Shown piece by piece: positions 1 to 11,604 of a stretch of DNA of 64,000 nucleotides; within the stretch, counting starts at the first letter, position 1, and each line of letters starts with the position of its first letter. Origin of the DNA: Neonectria sp. B-13 (lineage: Eukaryota; Ascomycota; Sordariomycetes; Hypocreales; Nectriaceae); contig NOKP01000012.1 in NCBI GenBank assembly GCA_002682825.1, positions 558,001-622,000 of the forward strand, read 5' to 3'. A program made the position numbers and the translations under genes. The notes below the pieces were generated by a model that saw only the letters and a list, made by a program, of their open reading frames with translations, had not been told where the DNA came from and made no database searches.

Positions 1-578
1 TTAGTTTCAACCTGGGCTATAATATAGATACTCTAACCGAGGGGCAAAGGGCTGTCCCAATCGCTGATAAATCAGTGTGTGTTTAAAGCTAGCCAAAGCG
101 GCGGACGGGCTGTCTCAGGAGAGATCGGCTGTATCACTAGTTGCCTTACATTTTAGGCGTGGATTGGGACGCTGCTTGAACAGGCTTATAACACCCCAGT
201 CCACCAACAGTGCGAGACAAATTGCGGAGACCCTAGTCTAGGTAATCAGATGAAGCCAACTCAGGCCAGTTGAAATGTGGCGTCTGTACACAAATTGTAG
301 GCCGCCAATTGATTACGTGACGCGTGGATTGTAAAGACAAATTGCGGGTCTGGGCTAGATTATCAACCAGTCGCAGGGCACATATTGGTCTCCCATGTGT
401 GAGAAGACCGCCTCGGATGAGCTTGAAAGTGTTATGATACCTTTTACTCGCCAGTCGCCATCGGTATAAGAAGCGTACACGACCCGGTGAACGGTCTCAC
501 ATCTCTCTTCCTGGACATCTTCATCAAACAGAGCTTATATCTCATCTGAACTCCTGATATCTACAACCTCGAAACGCA
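1..578. other. Upstream region, no gene seen
   Basis: No convincing coding sequence is visible. The stretch just before position 579 is pyrimidine- and CA-rich (around 500-578), as expected for a fungal 5' leader, so the right part probably carries the promoter and leader of the MDR oxidoreductase gene. I see no tRNA, repeat array or transposon signature in the rest. Confidence 0.5.
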
Positions 579-1938
579 ATGATTCCCCAGACTCAGAAGC
601 AGTGGGTAGTGCGCGCCAGCGGCAGCGGCGGCTTCGACTCCCTCGAATTTGAGACGGAAGCTCCAATCCCGCATGTTGGCGATCGCGATGTCCTGGTTCA
701 AAGTACGGGCATTAACATCCACCTAGCCTTTCAGCACACTTTGCAGAGACTGACAAATATGCGTTAGTTCATGCTGTCTCGTTGAACTTCCGTGACCTGC
801 TCATAGCAAAGGTAATAAGCTAGCCCCAATTCCTCCTACCTCCATCACCTGATCCTCCTTGCAAACACAAGTTCTCTTTCTCACCAGACTCCTGACTATG
901 ACATTAGGGGCTATACCCATTCCCGCACCAAGACAATATTGTGCCATTGTCTGATGGAGCTGGTGTCGTTGTAGCCGTCGGCTCTGGCGTGAGCCGATTT
1001 CAAATCGGCGATCGGGTGGCGACCATATTCCACCAGGATCACCTCGCAGGACCCCTTGACGCAAAGGGTCGCGACAGCGCTCTCGGGAGCTCCCTTCATG
1101 GTGTCTTGAGAGAGTATGGCGCATTTTCGGAACAAGGCCTCGTCAATGTCCCGGGAAATCTCAACCTCTTGGAAGCTGCATCTCTGCCGTGCGCTGCATT
1201 GACCGCTTGGAGCGCCCTCTATGGTCTCGAAGGAAGGGCACTGAAGCCAGGCGACACGGTTCTTACCGAGGGCACAGGCGGTGTTAGCAGTTTTGCTATT
1301 CAGGTACGCAGTTGTCGACCCAAGCAAACAAGGCTTCACGTGTTGAGACTAATGTCATCTAAGTTTGCCAAGTCCGCTGGTGCAAAGGTCATAGCAACTA
1401 CATCATCTGACGAGAAGGCTAAACGGCTCAGAGACCTTGGCGCCGACTTCGTGATTAACTACAAGGAAAACCCCGAATGGGGCCAGCTCGCAAGGGGTAT
1501 GACACCCAACGGCGAGGGGGTCTCTCTTGTTGTCGAGGTTGGGGGTCCAAAGACTCTGAGACAGGTAAGGTTCTTGTGCACGACTCAACAGACCCCTCTT
1601 CAAGACTCAATTAACTAATTAACTTACCCCATTGGAAGGCTCTCACTGCTCTGAAGCTTGATGGCTTGATCTCGATGGTTGGTTCGATCAGCGGGTTCAC
1701 CTCGCCTGGTGACACAAAGGAGCCAACATTCCTCGAGACAGTCATGGGTTCCTGCACCGTGCGAGGAATAGCAGTCGGCTCAAGACTCCAATTTGAAGAT
1801 ATGAATCGTGCTATTAAAGCTAATGACATTCATCCTGTGCTAGATAGACGGTTTTTTAGTTTGGCGGAAGCTCGAGAAGCTTTTGAGTATCTATGGAACC
1901 AGCAGCATTTTGGCAAGGTTATCCTTCAAGTTGTTTAG
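579..1938 (+). CDS. Zinc-independent MDR-family alcohol dehydrogenase/quinone oxidoreductase
   Basis: Medium-chain dehydrogenase/reductase that would use NAD(P)H to reduce or oxidise a small carbonyl, alcohol or quinone in the cytosol. Five exons fit: 579-702, 768-811, 908-1303, 1364-1564 and 1639-1938, giving 354 codons plus stop with every junction in frame. The N-terminal GroES-like half has LNFRDLL and SDGAGVV. The nucleotide-binding half has the region around TEGTGGVSSFAIQ followed by FAKSAGAKVIATTSSDEK. The catalytic and structural cysteine clusters of zinc alcohol dehydrogenases are not evident, which favours the quinone-oxidoreductase-like fungal subgroup. The 102 bp to 311 bp spacing of introns is ordinary. 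The gene looks intact. The substrate cannot be told from sequence. Confidence 0.85.
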
Positions 1939-2669
1939 CTAGACTTTATTGGTAAAGCTTTTAGCTTATCTATATAAGGCATGGATACTTGCCACTGCTG
2001 ACGACGTATCGATCGTCGCCGAGACGCACCCTTCCTTCCGGTTCAAGCGTTTCGCCTTCAAAGGGGATGCTAGCGATGTGCTTTCAGACTGTTAAGCATC
2101 GCAGTATCAGGAACAACTTGATGATCTCTTCCCCGCCGGACCCACTGTGCGCTTTGGGGAGGAGAGAGGGAGGGAGGGGCTCATCCTAGTAGTAGCAGAC
2201 TTCCGTCATAGAAATGTTAATTTAATCCTTGTTCTAGGCTTAAGAAAGACAAAGTAAAAGAACCATTGTTGACTTTAAAGGGAAAAAAACCATCAAGTCG
2301 TGCCTGTGACAGGATTCATAAAGATGTGCATTTGCACCAGCGCTCCGGCCAATCGCGCGACCCATGTCTTGAAATCACATGAGAACGAGTCCTTACTGTG
2401 CTTAATCGGTGATATTAATACTGTACCATCCTCGAGTCGTGTTGGTTGTTGGTTGTTTGTCCGTCTCCACCTCGGCTCGGTGGTGGCATGCACAGCCCTG
2501 GTTCCTCCAACGCTGTTTCACAGCCCCCAATGTATTGTTGGCTCCTTCTCCCCTGCGCTGTTCCGTTTTGGGTTATCCGTGTGCTTAAATAAGTATATAA
2601 CCTTCCGACCGTCACCCCGCTTGATCCAGAACCAACAGTCCACCCATGATTTGACCAAAAGCATACAAA
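1939..2669. other. Intergenic, nothing recognised
   Basis: Short overlapping reading frames occur on both strands but none has a recognisable motif or a credible exon structure. The right end should hold the promoter of the gene starting at 2670. Confidence 0.5.
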
Positions 2670-3775
2670 ATGAAGTTTCGTGATATCCGCGGGAAGCTCG
2701 CTGTCCATCTGCGTCTAGGCAAGCCATCCCTGTATCTTCCCGTGAATTGCCTTGCTGACTATAACAGCGACTCGATATCCCGACCCAGCTGCGATCGCCT
2801 CGAAAGCCCATCCACAGAGCGACTCTGCGCTCATGCAGCTCCCCCCCGAGATTCGAAATGCCATCTTTCAACAGCTGTGGCAGAATGAAGGTGCTTCTCA
2901 TCATATAATCCTCCAAGGCGGGCGTTACAGGCTGGCCAGATGTGTGACAGACCATGCGGCAGCCGATGACCTCATGGACGAATGTAACAACAAGAGGATG
3001 AGCAGTTTCAATGATCCGCTGATCTTTCAACGCCTCGTTTCGCCCTGGGGGAACCACTGGAAATGTGAGGAGCTCTATCAGTCCAGGCAGACTCAATCCA
3101 GTCCATTTCTCGCCGTCATGCTGACTTGTTCACAACTGTATGTATCACCCTTGCCAAATTGAACATCGCTAACTTGATCTCAGGTATTTCGAATGCCGCG
3201 CATCCATCTATCACAATCTCACTTTTGTTATCCATGATGTTGAAACACTGCATAGACTTGCTGTTTCTCACCCTTCCCCTCTGCTCAGCAACATGAAGCA
3301 CCTTCAGCTTGCCATTCGTGTTCCCATCCGCCGGGAGCAACGCAAGAAAATGAGCCCCGAAGCTCACAAGGTCATGTCTCGCTGGAGACAGTGCTGTTCG
3401 GTGCTGGAAAAGGCTGAGAACCTAGTCTCGGTAGACATGTGGTTGGACACAACCGAGCCTGGGTGGCGAGGCTGTCTAAGTTGGGTGTTGGAGGGCAACG
3501 CAAACCCGTATGTATTTGGCGAGAGGCTGGCGAGAATCTTGACGGTCGATATACCTGTCAATCCAGACAGACCCGAGGCGTGGAAGGACGTGGCCAATAT
3601 TGAGCCACGGTTCACTATTCGTGCACGCGGCTGGCCGACTTACAGAGTTCAACCCAACAGCACGCAGCCACATTGCATCATGCTGGTGGATTGGGACGAA
3701 CCTGGCATTCCTCTAACTACGCGACGACCCGGTCCACGTTACGCTAACAGGCGTTATCGCCGCAGATACTGGTGA
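2670..3775 (+). CDS. Fungal LPxEIRN-type (DUF7730/F-box-like) protein
   Basis: Protein of unknown role from a large fungal family that begins with an LPxEIRN motif, here LPPEIRNAIFQQLW, sometimes described as F-box-like or DUF7730. Three exons fit: 2670-2718, 2768-3137 and 3184-3775, 336 residues. The first intron (2719-2767, 49 bp) begins GCAAGC rather than GT and ends ATAACAG. It is needed to reach the frame that carries the LPxEIRN motif without meeting a stop at 2743-2745. The second intron is a normal 46 bp GT-AG. The second half has the family pattern of Tyr-Phe-Glu followed by a beta-rich repeat (LTFVI then LQLAIRV). There is no signal peptide or membrane segment. An alternative is a later start at the Met of exon 2, which would not need the GC intron. 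Confidence 0.7.
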
Positions 3776-3880
3776 GGAGATGTGGCGTACTGTAGTTATT
3801 GCCGTGTGCTTGTCTTCTCAGTCACTGAAGACGAATGGAAAGGGAAATAGTACTGTGATCGTTTAATAGAGAATGCTGGA

Positions 3881-5923
3881 TCAATCACTCCCTTCAGCCT
3901 TGAACTCATATACCAAACAGCCAGCCTGGTTGCTACCACCCACCCCGCCGTTGATGCACCTCTTATAGTTGTCAATAAGAATCTCCTGACATTTGGTGTG
4001 TCCTGGATTATCCTCGTCCAGGGGGTTTGCAGGATACATCTCGGTTTGACCCGTTTCGAGTTCGCACCCATCCTTCCAATAGATGTTATACTGATACGGC
4101 ACGTCGTTCATCCTTGCGTTAATGTGTCGAAATGTGTCCTCCTCCCCGGCCTTGACCACGTTGATAGCTGTACCGGTGCAAGCCCATCCGGAATACTGCC
4201 GCACCCAGCTCTCCTGGATGTCACCGTGGTCGCCAAAATCATCAGCTCCGTAGCACTTGTCGTTTTGCATCTTAAGTGCTGTCTTCGGCTCGTCTGGGGT
4301 TTCTTCGTCATCAGGTTCGTGCATGACGTATTTTGCTGTGCCGCAGTCAAGCTCTAGTTTACCAGTCTTGTATTTTGTGTGCGAGTCATAAGTGCCTGTT
4401 GCAGTTAGCGATAACCTCGTATGGTAAAGAGACGTTGACTAACATTGTGCAAATTTCCCAAACACATCAACACAATCATAGGACGAGCAACCATTCTCCG
4501 AGGTTGTCTCCAATGTAAAGTCAAACGTCCAGTCCTCGTATGAGTCAAGCCCCAAGTCGGAGGTTTTCATCGTCTCATCAATAGCCCCGGTTAGTTTTGG
4601 GTTGTCCTCACAAAATTTGTCCAGCAATCTAGGTCAAGTTAGAAGATATCCATGGACTTGGCTTGAAGACATACTGCGACCAAACATCAGATTCCATGTT
4701 GGCGAGGTTTCTGTCCTTCCCACTGCTCGAGGTACACGACGGCTGAGGGATGCTCTGTGTGGCATCGGGGTCGCTACCAAACACGAACTGCTGAATCTCA
4801 TCCTCAACGCCAGCCCAGTCGTTGCCAAAGAGAAAACTATCTCCAATACCGCGACCGGAAACGAGGCATACGCACCCCTTCCACTTGGCTGTACATTTGC
4901 CCTTGTTTCCCTGGCAGCGGGTTCCTGCACAGGCGAGATCTTCGGGACAGGAATCATCCCTCAAGAAGGGCATCGGTGGTTGAGGGTCCGCCCTGAGCTT
5001 CCACAGATCCTCCAGGATAGTGGCGGTGCCGAGGAAGAAGGCCAAAGAGCCCAGGACGCCCATTGATCCAGTTCCTATACTAGCCAGGACATCAGCGTCT
5101 TGGGCGAGTTCGGCTTCGATCTCGATGTTTTGGACAATATTGGTAACAATGTCGCCGTCTACAAATGAGACCATCTGCTCGCTTTCGGCGAGAGCAATCG
5201 CGTCATTGCCGGAAGCGTATGCAATCTGCCCACTAGCTAGTCCCAACTGGAGCCTGGCTGCGGGATGCTGGATGATACTGTAACCGAATCGAGTTATGCG
5301 TTGTGTAAGAGAACTTACATCAACGGCACGTGTCTCAATATGTTGATGTTTCTTGGAATCCCAGTTTCGGCGCACCTGGAGAGGAAGACCTGGCAGGGTG
5401 GATGCGATATCTACCAATTGGTCCTTGAACCATTGACTGAGGGTAATCTCGAGCTTCCCTTCGTCGTTGAGTATCACCCGGACTCCTTGGGGAATGGTTG
5501 TTTCCTGCGGTGTTCCGTCTTGGTCTGTAGTAGTGATTGTCGCAATGCCGAAATCACTCCTAGCGCCAATCCACTATTAAGCTATGTCAGATAAATGTTG
5601 TTGAGGGTGAGAATGCTTGGTGGCTCACCTTTGTGCTTGTTGACTGATCTGTCACTATCTCCGTGAGGTATTCTGAATCGATGCCAATTGTTGCAGAGCT
5701 TTGAGAAAGGTAAGCTTTTAAATAATCGTGAGACAAGGGTGACATACAAGCTTTCAGGTGGTGGGATATCGACTGGATTGATGCCGATTTGACCAGTTGT
5801 CGTGGGGACTATGGCCAAAACACCGAGGCCATCATCAGGAACTGTCACAGTGGGAGTACCATCTTGGCCCAAACAAAGAGGTATAGACGAAAGAACAAAG
5901 ACAAAAGATGACTGGAGAAGCAT
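3881..5923 (-). CDS. Secreted cysteine-rich protein, 614 aa, family not recognised
   Basis: Five exons on the minus strand fit exactly: 5923-5748, 5698-5629, 5573-4675, 4628-4444 and 4395-3881, 615 codons with stop. The product starts with a clear signal peptide (MLLQSSFVFVLSSIPLCLGQ). The central part has a small-residue hydrophobic stretch (GSMGVLGSLAFFLGTATI, about residue 260), then a cysteine-rich segment (CPEDLACAGTRCQG and KCTAKWKGCVC) like a compact EGF- or inhibitor-type knot, and a C-terminal half with regularly spaced cysteines ending YEFKAEGSD. Sequences of this kind occur as C-terminal regions of some fungal LysM/GH18 chitinases, but no chitinase domain is present here, so this may be a stand-alone relative. 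Function unknown; an extracellular or cell-wall location is inferred from the signal peptide. Confidence 0.7.
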
Positions 5924-6177
5924 GCTGGGTTCTGGTAGTGATCCAATGGTTCCTTGAGCTCAGAGATATGGTTTGGTTGTTGTTTCGAACGGGAATGCGA
6001 GCTTCTTGTAATCGATCATTACTCAGTTGTATACATCTTCTCGGATCAGTTTCTCTAGAAGTCTCCTCATTTCGAGCCGGAGGATTTCGCACTGTCCTGC
6101 GGGCTTTGCTGCATCGCCTCATTCACAGGCTATAGTGATGGGGTCCGTTTCACAAATCTCAATTGTCTTGAATTCTA

Positions 6178-6262
6178 ACCAACATCTTAAACCAACATCT
6201 TAAACCAACATCTTAAACCAACATCTTAAACCAACATCTTAAACCAACATCTTAAACCAACA
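6178..6262. repeat. 13-bp tandem repeat, six full copies
   Basis: The unit ACCAACATCTTAA is repeated six times almost perfectly, followed by a partial seventh copy that changes to ACCAACACGAG. This is a minisatellite about 85 bp long. It lies upstream of the secreted protein gene on the minus strand. Confidence 0.95.
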
Positions 6263-6489
6263 CGAGAAACTCGGGGAAAGGTAGGAAAAGGGCCATGCGC
6301 AATCCTGCAGGATTCTCGTGGAGGATTGGCTTGGCGTGCGGTGCAAAGGCGGAGTATGCAGCCGCCGGTCAAAGGGCCATGAAACGATGGAAATGACATT
6401 TGGATCTAATTTTAAGCTTAGTTGCCCACCAAGAACCTAAAATAGACCGTGTTTGGTGCCTCACAGGTGCATACAAAGACTGACCTGAA

Positions 6490-6604
6490 ACCACCAGCCA
6501 ACAGGAACCACCGACCAACAGGAACCACCAGCCAACAAGAACCACCTACCAACAGGAACTACCAACCAACAGGAACCACCAACCAACAGGAACTACCAAT
6601 CAAC
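6490..6604. repeat. 17-bp degenerate tandem repeat, about 6.5 copies
   Basis: A 17-bp unit close to CAACAGGAACCACCAAC is repeated about six and a half times with scattered substitutions. One frame gives a Thr/Asn/Pro/Gln-rich string, but I see no start, intron or conserved flank that would make it a real protein. Confidence 0.9.
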
Positions 6605-7419
6605 AGGAGTTCGGGGGCTGGCGGTTGGCAGTCCATCTGCCGACTCTTTTACCGAGGTCACCCACCCGCGTCGTTCCATTTCTATTGGCTCTGTAGGTTA
6701 CATTGCAGTAGATGCATGAGACACAAAGCCAACAGCTGCCTGAGAGAGGAATGCCGTCTGCTTGCCTTTTGAGGAAACAAGCATGTTGAAGTGCGGCGTT
6801 TTGGCTGTAGTTGTAATAACAAAATCGCCAGTTTCATAGCAGAGATTGATTAAGTTGCAGTGCTGTGAGGGTTATGAAACTGCGCTTGGACTATTGTATC
6901 ACTATTCCCCTCCCACAATTTTGCGCTCGCAGTTTTCTAAGAGAAGCCCTACAGGCCACATTGCGGCATATTGTGATGCAAGCAGCCCCTGTCTGCTGAG
7001 CAATAGGATTGAGACGGATCAGGGAATTGTTAACTCTAATGCAGGTTCAATTCAGCATCCAACATCGTCAGAGCCAACGTCCAGTAACGTCAAGAAACAG
7101 CGACTAACAACAGCTCGTATTCTCAATCCCGTAGGATTCATATCAACCGCGTGATGTTTTACACTTCGTGAAGGATCATGCAGCTGGCTCCTTGACTATT
7201 CTAGGAGTCTTTACACCGTGTTTGAACGCACTGTGGCTTGGATTGTAGGCAGAGCTACAGGTTCTCTTTCAGCTTCATGTCTGGTTGAGTGGCTAAGCGA
7301 GGTGCTGCAGCGCAGGAAAGTTTGAAATATATTTAATCAACGGATGTTGCTGTCGTAGGCATAGGTGGAATTACGAAGCAACAACCTTAGTCCAGACTTC
7401 TTTCACATCATTTCTTGGA

Positions 7420-8614
7420 ATGATGCTCAAGATCTACCTCTTTCTTGCCTTTGTGCAGGTCGCATTCGCAGCGAATCGCTACATCATCGACAGCAAGAGC
7501 TGCCGTGAGTCCACATTACCTTCTCCGCAAGTTTCCAATTGCCTAACATAAAAGTAGAGGGCGATGTACGAGAAAAGATCCGCTACTATATGGACACTGC
7601 CATAGCCAAGGCAGGGATGGTCGCCGATGCATTGGGACCATATGTGCAAGACCGCAACAACAAACCCGACGATCGAATCATGAAGCAGATGACCCTGCTG
7701 TTTGGGAGTGACGACGTTAGCACCGCATTCAACATATTCTGTGGGTTGGGTCTGATACAAACCTTCATGGTTGCTAATCCGTAAAAGCACACCTTGACCC
7801 GATCCGAAACTATGTCTGGGTTGATATGGATAACCACTCAGAAGGATGGAAGCAAATCAGAGATAAGAGTGACTTGGTAAGAACCCATTATCCGATCCCT
7901 GCTCGTGTGCCTGCTTACAGTTGCCAGGAGATCCACTGCAACGCAGATTATATCATAGAAAAGGACAATCCTCTGGAGCCTAACATACATTGGGAAGACA
8001 CGATCCAGGGTCTACCAGTTCCAGATGGCGACGCTATACTGGATCTCAAAGATAAGGATACCGCGACGCAGGCAGTCACTTCGCCGGCCAGGACCTGGAA
8101 GGTGGGCGAGGTGTGGCCTGACAATATACCAGAGCTCATCACTTTGAGCCCCGAGTACATCAAGACGGCTGTGGAGAAGAATTCCATGTTCAACAGTGAC
8201 CGGGTCAAGAAGGCCATACAGCCTTCCTTACTCAAGGCCATCAAAGTCAAGTTCCAACGCTATACCCACGCCGCAAAAGTCGACACATTGGACACGCCGG
8301 AATATACCTTTGTCCACGAGGTTGGCATGAAACATGACACGCTCTATAGAATATTGCTAACCTGTTGGAAGCTCACGCACACGGCCGTTAGTGGTCTCTC
8401 ATGGGACGTAGACGGTGAGAATAGTTACGGCTGGTTCAACTGTGTTAGGCTCAAGAACGTAAACAACGCTGGTAGGTTAACAAGCTGTGAAATTAGAAGT
8501 ATTTTGCTGACCCGATGTGCAGACAGCCTGGCTTATTTTGTACTGGTTGTGGACTTGATTCAAAACTATCAATACGACGTGGATAAAAAGGGTAACCTAA
8601 AAAGCTTTACGTAA
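7420..8614 (+). CDS. Secreted M35-like zinc metalloprotease
   Basis: Predicted secreted metallo-endopeptidase of the deuterolysin/lysine-specific group. Six exons fit: 7420-7504, 7558-7740, 7788-7876, 7928-8320, 8372-8471 and 8523-8614, 313 residues. The signal peptide is MMLKIYLFLAFVQVAFA. Reading straight through 8321-8371 loses the zinc site, but that stretch is a 51-bp phase-0 intron with GTTGGC, GCTAAC and AAG splice elements, and removing it gives HELTH at about residues 249-253. This is followed by DGENSYGWFNC and NADSLAY, typical of this family's C-terminal part. Length is usual for the group. Because the intron is a multiple of three and has no stop, an automatic annotation could retain it and report a dead enzyme. 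Confidence 0.75.
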
Positions 8615-8959
8615 CTTGCTAGTGTATCGTCTAGTAGGATGGTTTTGTTTTGTTTAAAGTACTTTATATAACTTTATTGAACAAAATGGTTCAGCGTCCA
8701 CTCTCTGGATATTATAATTATGATTGATGTTATAGAGTTAACCTACTTATTTTCCAAAGGACTAATATATTGTATTTTGTAATATAGTTTTAATATAGAA
8801 ACGGGTGCTTTTCTCGTGCATCACAGTGCGGTCAAATCCTGTCAGTACAACCATTGCATCCCTCTTCCCGATGTACTTAATGCAATGAATCGGGTCTGGA
8901 GAAAAAAGAAAACATACAACCTCGCCTGATGAAGTCAAGACAGAGACCGCTTGTAACCA
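8615..8959. other. AT-rich intergenic spacer
   Basis: Fairly AT-rich around 8640-8800, with no reading frame or motif that I can support. It separates the metalloprotease gene from the polyketide synthase remnant. Confidence 0.5.
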
Positions 8960-10160
8960 ATCGCGTCTAGATACAATATATGACTAACAGTGCCTTGCCT
9001 CATGGAGTCGAGCTAGAGAACTTTTGCGAGATACAGACAATTTGGTGTCCTCCATCCGCTTTACCACCGGCATACTGGCCCTCTGCACTCCTCAGACAAC
9101 AACCAAGCATGCTGATCGTCTCGCTCCGAACCAGGCTGCCATCGATATGCTGGTCGAGCTCGGCCCCCACGTCGATCTGGCCGGAACCCCAAAACAGATT
9201 CCGGGCGTTTCCAATCTGAGGAAGGGCGGCATCGCATACAAGTCAGTGCTACTCAGCGAAGAAGATGCCTGTGATACCGCTCTCAAGGCGGAAGCAGTCC
9301 TCTTCGCCAAGAGATATACCACGACCGACCTGCACAAAGTCAGCTATCCCGTAGGATCACATGCAGCTCAGCCACAGGTAGTTGTCGACCTACCACCCTA
9401 TTTCTGGAACCACGCCACAAGCCACTGGATGGAGTAGCAGATGAGTCTCGAGCATCGCTTCAGTCGTCACGCCCACTCTGACTTCCTGGGATACTCGGCC
9501 AACGACTGGAATCCTATGGAGCTACGCTGGAGTAACTTGGTTCGTCTCCGCGAGCAGCTCTGGCTCAAAGACCATATGGTGCAGGGCTCGTACGTCTACC
9601 CGGTCACGGGCTACATATGCATAGCCCTCATAGCGTTGCATCACCTGGGTCATATTCCCGAGGATACGACACGCCAGGGCAAGTTTTTGGGGTACCGGTT
9701 CGGAGATGCCATGTTAATTCGCACGTTGATAGCGCCAGTGAGTGAGGAGGCTATCGAGATCCTGTTTCGATACAAAGCGGGCGGTGCTTCCATCTGCAAT
9801 ACTTGGTATGAGTTCCGCATATTCTCTTGATCGGCCGTTGATGGCGGGAATGAACATGCTCGCAGCCTGATCACTGACGCCTATGATTCCCTTAATGCCG
9901 TTCCCTCGAGCCACATTCCGTACAACCTGGTCTTGGATAACATTGTGGGCAAGGAAACGTTCTCAGCAGCCTCTCAGTCGAGCGCCTGTATGAAATCGTC
10001 GATTCTGTCGGATTCGCGTATGAAGAGCCTTTCCGGAATTTTACCGGAGATCTTGTGCCTAATGAGGGCTCACCCTATCTCATCTACTCGGTCACCATGG
10101 ACGCCCTTATGCAGATGGCCTTCTCTGAGCCAGTGCAGGCCCAGACTTCTATCAATTAGA
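8960..10160 (+). pseudogene. Remnant of a highly reducing polyketide synthase (AT end and DH domain)
   Basis: Only a small internal piece of a multidomain polyketide synthase remains. Around 9024-9220 lies the end of an acyltransferase domain (ELGPHVDLAGTPKQI resembles the E.GPH..L..P..QI signature). Around 9390-9830 lies a dehydratase N-terminal hotdog with the HxxxGxxxxP motif, seen as DHMVQGSYVYP. Pieces of the second hotdog follow near 9870-10130. The reading frame changes several times and stops interrupt it, and there is no ketosynthase upstream or reductase/ACP downstream. It cannot make a working synthase. The parent was probably part of a now lost secondary-metabolite cluster. Confidence 0.8.
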
Positions 10161-10205
10161 GATGTCCCTACTCTCGGGGCTCAAGCAACGATGGGGGCGG
10201 CGTAA

Positions 10206-11604
10206 CACATTAATTTCCACTAACTCTATCGATAGAAAGTTTGCTGCCGGAGGACAGGTTTGAAACGCCAGTAGAGCCGTTCCAAAAAGCCGGGGGCACT
10301 CCGCCCATTGCGAGCGTGTCACCTCTTTCTGCATGTGAACTAGGGATCTTTATCGGCATAGGACAATAGCCTCAACAACCGGACGGGATGGCCTGGGACT
10401 GTCACTAGGGATTTCGATGGCATCGGCCACGTTCATGTCATGCCGTATCACTGTCAACTACCCCGTAGCCATGCGATGGTAACATGCCTGGTGGCATTAT
10501 GGAGTTGGCTGCATAGACTACAGAGCCCCTTAGCGTGGGCCGTGCCGAGTTCAGCTCCTGCAGCTAATGAAACTTCAATTCTAGACTCTCGATCTAGGGC
10601 ATGGCGCAAGTGATCGAACCAATGGCATACGAGAACTGACATATCACAGCTTCTCGAATAGTTGCTGCCGGAAGTCAGCAGTTGGGGGAAAAGAGGAGAT
10701 GGTCGATTAAAAACAGGTAATAAACAAGCAGTGATGCATGGTGGCGTATTGGGGGAGGTTGCCATCGTGGTACAGAAGGTTTCTTCGGTCTCCCTTAATT
10801 AAGCCTTGTTTCATCTTAGCGACATAAAAGACGTTATACCTCTAGATTTTCGTATCGAGGGACCAATCAAATATCTTTCTCGCCGCCTTTTATCTCCTCA
10901 ACTTCCCCTCATTTACTCATCGTGACGGGGCACGATGTGGAGATGGCACTAACACTTGGACCTAAACTCTGAACTTGCAATCTCAATAATTGATCCCGAC
11001 GCAGACCAATCCCGCCACCCCTCGAGTTACTTGATTCGCCTCTGCGTTCTCCTTTTTGTCTGCTTTGTCCTTTGCCCTTGAATTTATAAGGCCGCCCGAA
11101 ACACTGGATCACCGTTGAGTCTATCATATCCGTAAGCCTCTTCAGCCATGGCGTCTACACCTTCAACATCCAACGCACCACCCAGGGGTAGAACAAATCA
11201 ACGTCTTCAATGACCGAAAAAGGCTTGCCACAACACGCATTTCGCCGATATTAAATCATTCGGCCTGGTTGTAAGCGTCATTAGCACCCATTGCCGCACA
11301 CCATTTTGAAGCGGCTGACCTGCGATCCGACACTAGGGCCTCTACCCGCTGGCAGCCATCGGTCCCGGATTGCCAATTCAGGTAGCAGCAGCAGAACTTG
11401 GGCTGAGAGTCTGGACTTCGCGTTGGCAACCTGGGCCTTGTACCCTCCATGCAGGGCTGACCTGCTGTGGGCAGGCTTGAGAGAAGGTAGTGGGCATTGC
11501 TATATAAATCCCCCTCCTCCTCCGGAAGTTCCAAACCCCCAAGCACTGCATCTACATGACTTGAGCATACTCTAGCACCGTCATTACTCTTTTAACTCCT
11601 CACC
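10206..11604. other. Intergenic, nothing recognised
   Basis: Several short open frames occur on both strands but none has a recognisable motif. The stretch near 11480-11604, with CT-rich runs and CACC before the ATG at 11605, fits the promoter and leader of the beta-helix gene. Confidence 0.5.

Larger units (their letters stand above)
5924..7419. other. Intergenic with tandem repeats, no gene seen
   Basis: Contains two short tandem repeat arrays, listed separately, at 6178-6262 and 6490-6604. A long reading frame at 6449-6772 runs through the second array and is probably a by-product of its 17-bp unit. The right end should hold the promoter of the metalloprotease gene at 7420. Confidence 0.5.

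Noticed and set aside
5281..5321. Possible intron with GTAAGT donor in exon 3 of the secreted protein gene
   Set aside because: Splicing it changes the frame and leads to a stop within a few codons; the unspliced frame stays open.
6449..6772. 107-codon frame rich in Asn, Thr, Pro and Gln
   Set aside because: Its composition comes from the 17-bp tandem repeat; no intron, motif or leader supports a gene.
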